Positions 35,488-47,496 of a DNA stretch of 64,000 nt are shown here, in pieces. Location of the stretch: contig NC_018395.1 in assembly GCF_000208865.1 (NCBI RefSeq), positions 4,698,839 to 4,762,838 of the forward strand. Reading direction: 5' to 3'. The notes below the pieces were generated by a model. That model worked only from the letters and a program-made list of their open reading frames with translations. It was not told the DNA's origin and made no database searches. Source of the DNA: Neospora caninum Liverpool (Eukaryota > Apicomplexa > Conoidasida > Eucoccidiorida > Sarcocystidae). A program made the translations under genes and the position numbers. Within the stretch, counting starts at the first letter, position 1. Each line of letters begins with the position of its first letter.

Positions 35488-38400
35488 ATGGCACCGAAAA
35501 CATCAAAAAACCGTCCACCCATTCCAAATCCGTTCGGCGTGGATTATTCGCCAACCGATCGCGCAACGTGCAAGGTACGAGCTTCCTGCAACCGAGTTCT
35601 CCGTTCGTGAATGTGTTTCTTCTGCTTCGCTCTCGAGTCACTCTCGGCTTTGCGTTCCAGCGTCGTCCTTCCTTCTTCGCCTCTCAGTCGCAGGCTTCCG
35701 TTCCTTCCGGTGTCTCCGGAGCGGCTCATGCGCGTGCGTCGTGGCGAGGGCCCTCAGGAGACAGGGACGTCTGTGCAGGCTCTCCAGTCTCCGCGCCTCG
35801 TCTCTGGAGACACGTGAAGGACCATGCATGCGCAGGGCGTTCGTTGTGCTTGGCGCACAGGGCTGTCTAGGCCGCATTGGCGATGGGTCCATTCGGTTCC
35901 TTCGGAAAGTCTGGAGTCCGTGGCACGACGGCTTCGACGTGCAGAAATTTCACCTCCGATGCAGCGCCACCTACGACCCGCAACTCTCCGAAATCAAAGG
36001 TGCGAAACCAAACGCTTTCGGCGCCTTCCCGCGTGTCGCACACAAACACCATGAGGGAGGCACCACTTTTTCAACCGTTACGCATTTCAAACCTGTAAAA
36101 AGCGTTTTTAAACAGAAGTGTCTCGGAATATCAGGAGATGGCCCGACGGCTAGACTTGGGTTTCCTCCTTACATGCTTACAGTAGTTCTTTTTATTAAAT
36201 TTTGCTGGTCTGTATAATACTAGTGATAAACAACTGAACGACGAGACGTTCAAGTTCATCTAGTGCTTGGGAAAACCACTTCCGAACCCTCAATGTAGAT
36301 TTTGACAAACAAGTCACGGGGGATACAAGCGCTTCCCAAAATGGCTGGGCTGTTCCACAAGCGACTTCTACGGTAGATCTATATGCATGCATCTGAATCG
36401 GAGACATCCATAGACATACATATGTACACATGTATATATTTATATATGCAGGCTTTCATTTGCTTGTGACGTTGGCCTGGAACTGCACGCAGATGTAGAG
36501 AGATGGACTCGTATGTGACTGGAGGGTCCACATTTGATAGTGCATATCGGGTAGGGGACCGGTCGTTGGCGGCGAGAGAAGTGAGCTCCGAAAAGGAAAC
36601 CTTGCCTTTCTTGCGTAGGCTGGCAAGCTCTGCGCTGGGACGATGTCATCAAGGTTGCGGCGAAATTCGGCGGCAGAGTGAAGGAAAACCAGTAAGGTCT
36701 CTCTCTCGTTCTCCCCATCTCTCGTTCTTGCTCATGTGTTTCTGTCTCCACTTTCGCCCCCGCACGTCTCGCCTCTCCTATTCGCGCTTTCGAGGCTCTC
36801 GAACCCTTGCCTGCCTCCGCCGCTCTGGCGGCTTCTCCGAAGGGCCCTAGACTGTCTCTCTGTTTTTGTCCCCACGCATGCAGTCCCCTGGTTCAGGAGC
36901 ACAAGCGGCGCTCCGAGGGCGTCTGGCGACTCATCGATGCCCTGAAGGAGGTGCCGAAAAAGCAGTTGCTGGCCATTCTCGACGCGAACGAGATTTTCTA
37001 CAATGAAAAGAAGATATCGGTGAGGGCGAGAAGGCACAGGCGCGCCGGCAGAACCCGCGGAAGACAGCGGAAGAAGGCCAAGCTTCAGAAACGACAGGGT
37101 TTCTCCTTGGCACTTTGGTTTTCCTTCTTGCTGGTCTCGCGCGTCAAGCTAACGCTCGACGGCCGCCCGTGTCCTCTGGACGTGTGTGACTGCTGCCGGT
37201 GTTTCACCTCGAAGTTTTCCGGTCGTCTCTTTTCCTTCAACAGCCTATTCGAGTGCGTGCGTTACACATTATAAAATGGGTTTCCTAGGTTTATACAAAC
37301 TACCTTTTTTTGGGGACTATATACAACGAGTTGGCCTACTGGTTTGCCGCCGCTTATCTCCAGGTGTTTTTCTCCGCCTTTTTTGCAGGCGCTCGAGGCG
37401 GCGCAGATCATCGCCGACGGTGTGCTCTTCGGCCTTCTGCCCAAGTGTCCTCTCTGCAGCACGCGTGCGCTCATTCAGGTGACTTCACACAAAAGACAAA
37501 CAGAAAAAAAAGACGTCACCTAAATCCCGTGTTGTGAGGGCACCCTTCTCTGCCTTCTCGTCACGATAAATCGGATCCGTCCCCGTCGTTGTCTATCCAC
37601 ATCGATCCAGATGCGTCCACGCGTACATACACGCATATATATATATATATTTATATATTCTGGACATTCCGTTCTTTTGACTGTCCTTTTGTGCCTTCTG
37701 TGTGGCTAGCGTCTGATCCACGCGTACACTACGAGCTTGGGAATCCTTTTTCTCTTCTGTGTGTCTCGGTGTTCGTTTCTCCGCTGGTTTTCTCTCTCGC
37801 GTCCGTGCATCTCCTCGTGGGCCCTACAGAGCCGCACCCAATATGAGAGAAGCCTTGCTGCCTCTGTGTCTGCGCGTTTTCTGCTGCGCGTTTGCCTGCC
37901 ACATCGCCAGGATGGAACCGACATCCGGTGCCGGGGCTACATGCCAAATTCAGCGATGCGCTGCTCCTTCCGCTTCGCCCTCGCGGATCTTATAAAGCCC
38001 GAGACGCCCCCAGACAACAGCGCGACTGGTGTGGAGGAATCGGCTCTCAGTCGCACGGAACTGTTTGCGTTGCCTGTGAGTGTCTCCGAAAATGCCGAAG
38101 AAAATGCCTCGAGGGCCTTCCACTCAGCGAACCTGTGTGAAGCCCACCGTGAGCTGGGCTTCTCTCTGGACGCGCGCGCCTTCCCAGCATGCAAAGCTCG
38201 CGCACCTGGCGGCGCCCCAGTCGCCTTTCCCCCTTGATCGCTATTTAAACACGACGGTTACTGTAGCTGGAGTTGAATGCTAAATCTAGAGTCTCTTCCG
38301 TCCTCTTTCTCTGCGTTTTCCCCTTTGTCTTTCCCTTTCTTTCTCTCGTCTCCGCGTTTTGTGTGTGTCACCTCGGAAACCGCAGAACTTCTTTTAGGGT

Positions 38401-41400
38401 GGCGTCTTCGCGCTCCTCGTCCCGGACTGCCTCGTGCACCGTCTGGACTCCGTTTCTCGCCAGCGTTGAGAGGTTGCACGCTTCATCTGCTTTGTCTTCT
38501 CCCCGCTTTGTTTTCTTTTTTCGCAGATCGAGGCTCAGCGCATGCCTGTGTTCCGTCAGTGGAAACCGCCGAAGGATATTCCTGGCGCATTCAAGCTCGG
38601 CAACCCTGTCGGTGAGAAAGAACCTCTTTTTGGAATTCTGCACAGGCGCGGGGTCGTCGGGTGTCTCTCCTTCTTTTTCGTGCGCGTTTTTTCTTTTTGC
38701 TTTCGCTCTTGCTCGCCGCCCGATGTGTGCGCGGGTCTCTTTCGGCGCCTCTGGCCCGCCCCCCGTCACACACGCTCCTCTCCACCGCCGCTCTGAACTC
38801 CAGTCTGTCACTCGTGGCGAAAGGACGCGAGTCTCTTGGGAGGGAGAAGACGACCTTTTGACTTCGACGCGGATTCGAATACAACACACGGGTAGTGATT
38901 GTGAACCAAAATCTTTAAGCACCCCGTCGTGGCGTGCTGTGTTGCAGGCTCTCAGGTAGCCAGCCCGTTCAGCGTGGGAAGGAAGAGACAAGTGTTTTCC
39001 ATTCTGTCCCTCTTGTCCCTTTTCACGCCCTAGGTATGCACATGTCTATTCACGTCCATATTGACCGAACAGGCATGTATACGTACATACAGACGCCTTT
39101 TGGAACACGTGCTTCTGGCCGTAGCTGGTTGCAGCTCTCACTCTCTAAAGGGTTCAATCGCCCGCGCCTTCTTTTCCCTTTTCCCCACCGCAAACCAGTC
39201 TCAAGATCGGTTTCCTTCTAGGAGGTCCGCTGCTTTTTTGCCGTGGGGCACTTGCTCTTGTCTTACGTGCTTTCTGTCTTGATTCCTCGCAGGCCAACCA
39301 CCTAAGAAGTAAGCATCTGCCTGTCATTTCACCTGCCTCTCTTCCTATTTCTCTTTTCATCTCCCGTTCTATCTCCCTTTCGGTCTCTCGTTCAATCTCT
39401 CTGTCTTTGTCCCTTTCTCTTTCTTCCTCTCTGTCAGTCCGCTTTTTCATCTCTCGTTCTCTGTGTCGCCCTCTCCATTGCTGCATCTATCGATCTGTGT
39501 GTCTATCTGAAAAACCGTATGGCGAAGGTGAGAGGCTGATAGAGTCAAAGCTGGAAACGAGTTTTGCAGGTGTGGACAGCGAGCGTTTCGTGCACGTCCG
39601 GTCGCTGGAATTCGACTTCGCTTTTTCCAGGGGTCATGTAAAGTATGACAGTGAAGAGGAAGGCGACATTCCGAAGAAGGCGGAACTGACCGGATTGAAA
39701 TTCACATGCATTGGATCTACAAACCCTCCTCGGTAGGCGCGCGGAATCCAGTGTATTCCTCTTTCACCGATCTCCGCTGTTCGCTGCGGGATCGCACACA
39801 GCGTTGCCTCTTCAACTGCCTCATGGTCTCGTGTTCTTTTCCATTTCGCTCCATCCTTCGTTCTGTCGCCTTCACGAATCTGGGCCATTCTGCCGTCTTC
39901 TCTGCGTCAACACTCCCTCCGCTTCGTTAGCGATTCTCTGTTTGGCCTTTTCTGTTTTATTTCTTTTCTGTTCGCGTCTTCTCGCCGTTATCTGCTGTCC
40001 CACGGTACCATCTTCCCATCTTTCTTCTTTCCTCTCTTTCTTTTTCTACGCCACTTTCTTCTCGTCTCGAAAAGGACGACAGCACACACGCAATCTGGAC
40101 CTGGAATGAATGTCCAGCTGTCCTTTGTTCGCGCAGGCCTGCACTGGCGAAGTTGGTTGCGTCCCACGGCGGCGTCTTCCAGTGAGTTTGCTCGTGAAAC
40201 ACCGCGATCCACGCATGCCTTAGAGTTGGTTTATGTCCCATCAGCGAGCCCTCCCGTGTCTCATTTTGTCCGTTTTTCTTGTCATCCATGCGAGGAAATC
40301 TCTATCTTCTCTCTTTTTTTTTTCCACGCCACTTGCGTCGCTCGTGCTCGTCTGCAAACCCGCTCCTTTTCGCCCATCTCCAACTCCCCCTCATGCTGAT
40401 CTCCGCTGTTCTCTGGAGCTCGCTGAAAAACACAAGCCTCATCATTCTTCTCCGCCTCTTTCCCGTCCCGGCCTGGCTGTTCCCCCAGAGAAAGCCTCGA
40501 AAAAGACACCGATCTCCTCCTCGTCAGCGACGACGACTGGGCTGCAGCCAAATCTTCGCAGCGTTACCGAGATGCGCAAGTTGCAGGCGTCGCCATTGTG
40601 CGGGTGAGACTGCCACTCAAACAGCACTTTGCTGCGTCAGAGACTGGAAAAGAAAGACCCGCGAGATATATCCAATCCTGGAAGATGAACCCATTCTCAA
40701 TGTGGACCAGAGGGAGTGTCTGTTGGTGGAGACGCGTGTGCTGCGCGACTCGCTGGCGCTTCCGGCTCCCGTCGCCTGTCTCTCACGGCAGGCATCGCGT
40801 GACGTTCCCGCCTTGTTGCTTTTCACGCTTCTTCTCGAGTGTGAGAGGCAGTGCCATGTTCCGAAAGCGACTGGCGTTTAGATCTTGAAACTCTTGTTCA
40901 CTCCCCAGAAACAACAGGGAGGGGTAAGCCATTCGCCGCGGCAATGCGACCAGCTTCCTCATCCAAAGAGAGTTCAAGGACGCCCCGCCTTTTCGTGGTG
41001 TACTGCGCCCTCATTATCGGATTGTTCGGCGTGTTCGATGTGTTCACTTTCTGATAGAAACCGCGTAACTGGAGTCTTCCTCGCCTTTCTAGAAGTGTAT
41101 TCGCTCGCATGTTTCGCTTCTTTTTTGTGTCCTGACACACGCGCGTCCCTACTGCCCCTCGCCAGTGCAGCTTCGTGCCTGCGCTTCTCTCCCGGAAGAA
41201 CGTGAAGCCGAAGGTGACGCTTTCCGAGGCCAAGAAGGTTCTGCGCAAAGCGGAGACGTTTGCGCAAGTCTCAGACATTATGCCCAAGGTACGGCACCTT
41301 CTAACTCGAAAAGAGGTGCACTCGCGTGTGCATCGATATATCTGGCGGCGTCTGTAGGTTTGAGGCGACACTCTGGAGAAGACGGTGGGGGTATTTAGCA

Positions 41401-44400
41401 TCTGCATCTCCCGTGAACCGACCTATGTACAGGTTTGCAAGTGCATACAGGCGCAAAGGTATACGTGGACATATTTATTTTTCACACGTGTTTGTTTCTG
41501 CGTGAGTACTGATTTGTAAAGGCGGACCTGTGCGTGGAGGCAGCGGGGTGTGCATCGACACTATATACATCACCTGGTACACAAACGGCATGCGCAACAC
41601 GTGCTCAACCTCGCGAACTCTGGGCCTTTTGAAAAGATGCAAAACGGTCCGCAAAAGCTCAGAGCGGTGCGTCAGCCGTCTCCACCTGTGAAATGAGGAG
41701 AACTAGGGCACATGCGCATACGCAGGTGTACACGCAGATGTTGCTGTTTTTCATCGGCGTGTGGGGTTTCGGTCGCTTCCTTCTTGCGCGCTCATAGGGT
41801 TTGCTTCTGCGTCAGCGAAAGTATGCCGCGTACTACCTCGTCGAGGGCGACCTTCTGAAGCCTTTCCCGAATGTGTCGGAGACTCTGAGGCTTCAGACCG
41901 AGGCCGAGGCGCTCACAAAGGCGAAAATGAATGTCAAGCGCCCTCCCATCAAGGCGGGCTCCGCTCTGTTGAAGGTCGGCGCATGCACATAATTCTCATC
42001 TGCATGCTTGCGGGCAGTGAATCTGGAGGCGGGGCGATTTTGCTCCAGGACGAACGCTCGCTCGGCGCTGCCCGTGTTGGGGCCGTTTTGCGTTTCACAG
42101 CTGAAGACGTCTGGGTCGTGTCACCATCTCCAGAGGTTCGAGTTGTGTCTCTGTGTATCCCTAGACCGCTCCATCTGTCTCTGTTTCGTTGCGGCTATCT
42201 GTATTTACCGCAGGTGGGACGCACCTGTTTTCCGGTGACACCGCGAGGCAGCAATGGATGGCGGCAATCCCGCAGATCTCTCCCTTGCGTCCAGTTGCCG
42301 TTTACAGTTTTTAAGCGTTTCTTCGCCTGCATGCGTCACAGATTTGCATGTCCCCGTTGTCTAGTTGTAAAGAGATGCATATATCTGCGCGCCTCTTTCT
42401 CGTTTTTCTTTTATCGCGCGGGTTCTCTGCTCAGGTTGACCCTCTCTTCAGCATGAAAGGCGGGAAGATCTACGTCGACAAGCAGCGCAACGCGTACAAC
42501 GCGTCCACGCAATTCACCGACATCTCGACAGGTGATGGGCGCCTCTGACGACAGCGCACGGAAAAGCAGCTGATGAGAAAGAATGCTCGAAGGCAGGAAC
42601 AGGAGGCACACCGGAAAGAACTCCCCGCGTCTGCATGCAGTGGAGTGACGGCGAGTGGCCTCCAGGCTCAGAGGTGTCGAAGCGTGAAATTCTTTGCATG
42701 CGTCGCGCGTGCACGGGAGGGGCGATCGCCAACAACTTCAGAGGGTTTCTGCGCCTCTTTCCCTCGGATGTCTCCTAGCGTCTAAGACCGTGCTTCGCTC
42801 TCTCGCGCATGGCCAAGAGCGAAGCCGCCTCCTCAACGCACGTGCATGCACCCTCCCTAGGGCCCTCAACGAAAGTCGGAACTGCGTTGACATATACATG
42901 CCTCTAAGGGATACCTCTGTATATACATTTGTATATACATGTATATGGAAGTATTCATATAGAAACGGGGAGAAAGATATGCGTGTTGGGCTAGATAGAG
43001 ATGGACATATGGTCTCGCTTTTTGGGTTTGCAGTCTGAGGGTTCTTGAGTATGGCGCCTGGCGATTGCGCCGACATGCGTTCAGGAATCAACAAATACTA
43101 CAACTTGCAGGTGATACAGACAAACACGACTTTTCACTTTTTTACGCGGTGGGGTCGGCTCGGAGCGGACGACAAAGTGACGAACGACTACCGACAATAC
43201 AGCCACGGGCAGAGCCTCAAGAGCGCAATCCGTGAGAAGACGCGAAACCTCTCCTCCCCGGAGCAAAATTGTGTTTGTCTACATGTCCATGGACTCCTTC
43301 AACTCTTCTGTTACGCATGCAGATGAATGCATATCGACATGAGGGACTGTCAGTAGAAGTAAACGCTCTCACAGTCGCGCGCCTCCTTCTTTTTCCATCA
43401 TCCCCTGTATATGCTTATTTGCATCACCCCTCCATATATGTATGCACGTATATATAAAAATATATCTATACATGCAGGGGTATGTATATATTTATATGTG
43501 ATCTATAGACATGAATCTACGGGTTTACGTTTTCTGGAAGCACAGGAAGAACAGATGTGGCGTGTGGAGCCGCGTGAAAAATTTTGCGGTTCAGTGTCTG
43601 GTGTTGTCCGCGCGTTTGGTGTGCTGTTGCGCAGAAGCCTTCGAATCAAAGTTCTTCGGCCTGACAGGCATCGCGTTCGCCGATCGCTTTGACTCTCCGC
43701 AGCAGCCTGGGAGGTACGAGTTTTCGTTTTGCTTTCTTCCGGGTTTTTTCACAGAAACTGGAGCCGGCACAGATCTCGTGCGAATCCGTATGAAGGTTCA
43801 GCGCAGACCTGGTGCATGTCTGCATGTCCGTTTCCGTTCCTGCTTCTCTCTGTCCTTTTTTCTGTTTGTCTCGAAAGGTGCCTTGGTAAATGTCGCTTCT
43901 TATGTCCATTTTCCACTCCAGATATGCTATCGTGGAACTCGAAGGATATGCGCATGACGAGGCAGACTCTGCGACGAAGGAAGAGGTGAAGAAGGAGGAA
44001 GTTAAGGACGAGGGCGAATTCCCGGTGAAGCGGGAAAAGCGAGGGCAGGACGGAGAGCCAAGTGATGATGAGAGGAAGAAGAAGAAAGTGAAAAAGCAGC
44101 ATTCGCCGAGCAGCGTCAAGTAAGCTGTCGTGTCTTTTTCTGCAGTTGTTTTCGCGACTGGTTCCGCTTCCTGTCGTCTTCTTTCCGCCGCGTTCCGCGG
44201 GAAAAAGGCTCTATCTCTCTTATATGCGTTCGCGTGTCTGGCTCTTTCTTCCTCTCGCGCCAGAGTCGAAACCGAGAGCGCTCTCCCGGCCGCCGTCCAG
44301 GATTTGGTTCAGCTCGTCTTCGACCGTACGTACACTCGACAGGTCGCATAGGGTCTCGAAAAAGCGACAGAGAGACAGAGCGCGACCGAAGAACCGCACG

Positions 44401-45691
44401 CAACGGAGACAGTTGCAGTAGTCGCAGCTCGAGGGATTGCCGTTTTGTGTTTTTTCACTAACCACAGATACCATTGCATACGCATCTACAAATATATATA
44501 TATATATACATACATACATCTACCAACATATATATATATATATATGTATATACAGCGATAAATAGGTACCCATATGTATACAAATATATTTATATATAAC
44601 GGTGTACGAAAGAATACCAAAGACGAATCTGCTGGACTTTGCTTTTCTGTTCAGGGGGAATGGCTGCTCGAGCGTTGACGGAGCAACATCTGAATCTGGA
44701 GAGAATGCCAATCGAAAGTATTTCTAAGCGGCAACTGAGTGAAGGCTACGCTATCCTTCAGGTCCGTCTGCTCTTTTTCTTTTTCTCTTCTTTTTGTCTT
44801 CTGTTTTCTTTCATAGTTTCTTTTCCCTCTCCTTTTCGGTTTTCCCTGCTGCTCTTCGACTTTCGAAAACTCGTCTCCCAGCCTTGCAAAATGCCTCCTG
44901 TGGCATCTCGTGTCTGTTCTGTGTATCGACTCTCTCCGCTGTCTGTCTTCCTCGTCCTCCTGTTCTTACCTTCCAGTCCAGCATATCCTCTCTGTCTCTT
45001 TCTCTCGTTGTCTATGTGTTTCGTTCTCTTCCTCTGTTCCTTTCTTTGTCGTTCCTGTCCTCTCTCTCTCTGTGTCTTCCTGTTCTTCTCGTGACTCTTT
45101 GCTGTTTTTCCCTTTCTCTGTCGGATCGCTTGTATGGTTGAGTCGCCTTTCTGCGAACCGCCCGTTTCTGCAACCGCCTCTCTCTCTTCTTTTTGCCTCG
45201 CACCCTGCGGCCAGGAGCTGCAAACCCTCCTGCAAGAAGCGGCGGAGAAGCGCACGACGCAGATTTTCACGTGAGTGGCTTATACCGGCTTTGGACGAAT
45301 GCGTGCGGCGCACGCGCAAGCGTCGTTAGTTCAGCTCCACGTTTTGCCAGAGGCCAGCGAACCTTTTTGCGCGACAGGGCGCGCCTCGTGGAAAACGACG
45401 ATGGCGCGCAAATCGAGGCGGATTCCACAGATTACAATTCAGAACCCTTCTTGTTTTCTTTTCTCCAGAGTTCGTCTCGCCGACGCAACCAATCGCTTCT
45501 ACAACAAAATTCCTCATGTGGTACGAGATTCGCAACTCCATCAGGCCTACTGTCACGCATGCCTAGCCAAAAGCCCTCCAAACAAACGCACTCTACGCCT
45601 GTTCTCTCTACATAGACATGCACCTATGTGTTTATAATTGCTCGCACACGGATGGATGTACCTACGTATATGAATTTCTACATGCATGCGT

Positions 45692-45727
<36 letters not shown>

Positions 45728-47188
45728 CTGTACATGTAGATTTGTATTTGTCTGTTCATGTGGGGTTATGTTTATCGACATGCGTCTATGTGCATCTGTC
45801 GTACTGAGTGTTTTGTTCTGTGTAGTGTCTCACCGACCGCCACAGGTAGACCGCTTCGGACCGCAGTTTGAGTGATTCGAAATTTCCATGGAGGCGCGAT
45901 CTTTTCCAGTTAAGGCCGACAGCGATATATTCAATATTTTAACTTGCTGGTTTTCTCTCCACGTGCCTCAGTTTGCGCGGAACGCCGTCCCTCCCGTTAT
46001 CGACTCCCTGGCGAAACTCCGCGCCAAGGTCGAAATCATGGAGCAACTTCTCGACGTGAGTGCACGCAGGTTGCCCTGGAAGAGAGCCCGCAAAAATGCG
46101 CGCATGCAAGTAGCTCGCTGGGGCCGTGTCCCGGACCGAACTGCCAGCTTCGCGGCCTGGCGTGAGAAGAGGTGTGACCTGCCGTCTCGCCGAGAGGATG
46201 GAATTCTCGACTGCATGCGCTCCAAGACTGCATGCGCTTCAGGACTGCATGCGCTTCAGGACTGCATGGGTGTCTCTCCGTTCTTTCTGCTCGCTTCTCT
46301 GTCAGGTGTCTGTGGCGAATTCGCTGTTGGACGGCGCCATGAAGAACGCAAAGGACAAGCACCCCATCGATGCGCAGTACGACCAGCTGAAGTGCGACCT
46401 CGAGGTGAGGACGCACGCCATACACCTGTGCAGGAACGCATGCGCAGGTGACTCGGGCGGCAAAGGCCCCCGCCGGGAACCCGCGACGAGCCGCAGAAGA
46501 AAAAGGCTCGACAGCGATCCTGCGGGAGACGGCCAGGGTACTAGGAACGCGCCGAGAGGTTGCTATCCTCTCGCTGGTTTTTCCGGTGCTCTCCTGGCTC
46601 TCGCTTTCTGCTGAGCGTGGTTTTTGTCTCATCTGTGGTATCGTGTCTCCGTCTCTCTCTCCCCTGTCGCTTTCTGGCCTCTCCTGGGCTTTCTCCCGTT
46701 CTTCGCTTGACTTGTCTACCCTGTTTCCCCCACCTTTCTCATCCGCTCCCTTTGTTCTCGCCACCGTTCTTCTCTGCGCTTCCGTCCACGCTATCCGAAG
46801 ATCTGTGGGCGTTGTTCTTTCGCTTCATTTTTCGTTCGGCCTGCCTCGTGTGCTGCGCCGCACTGTAGCCCGTCGAAGCCGCCAGCGAGGACTGGAAGCT
46901 CGTCGAAAAAATGCTAAAGCAGACGCATGCACCGACGCACAACACGTGGAGCCTGAAACTCACGCATCTCTTCAAATGCGACCGCCAAGGCGAGAGGCAA
47001 AGGTTCAACACAGCCATTAAAAACCGCATGCTGCTCTGGCATGGATCGCGACTGGTACAACGTGCACATCCCACCTGTCTACAGTCACCCATAAAAATAC
47101 AGAACTATGTATATATATATATATTCACATTTCTGTACCTGTGTACATATATGTGAACACGCATCTGCGTACAAACATCTCTGCACAC

Positions 47189-47234
<46 letters not shown>

Positions 47235-47455
47235 TATCTCGACAGTGTCGTCGCCGTGTGCCATGCGTAGATGTGTATCAATGTCTGTGGACAGTGATTC
47301 GCCGGTTTCGTTAGGCACGTAACGAAGCAGATACATTCATCTGTTTATGCGCATATGTCTTCATATAAAGCGTTTTCGGGCGTTTTTGTCTCTCCACTAC
47401 GGCACGCCGTCGAGATCCCCCATTTGAACAGTTGGCGTCACAACGCCCTCCCCCT

Positions 47456-47496
<41 letters not shown>

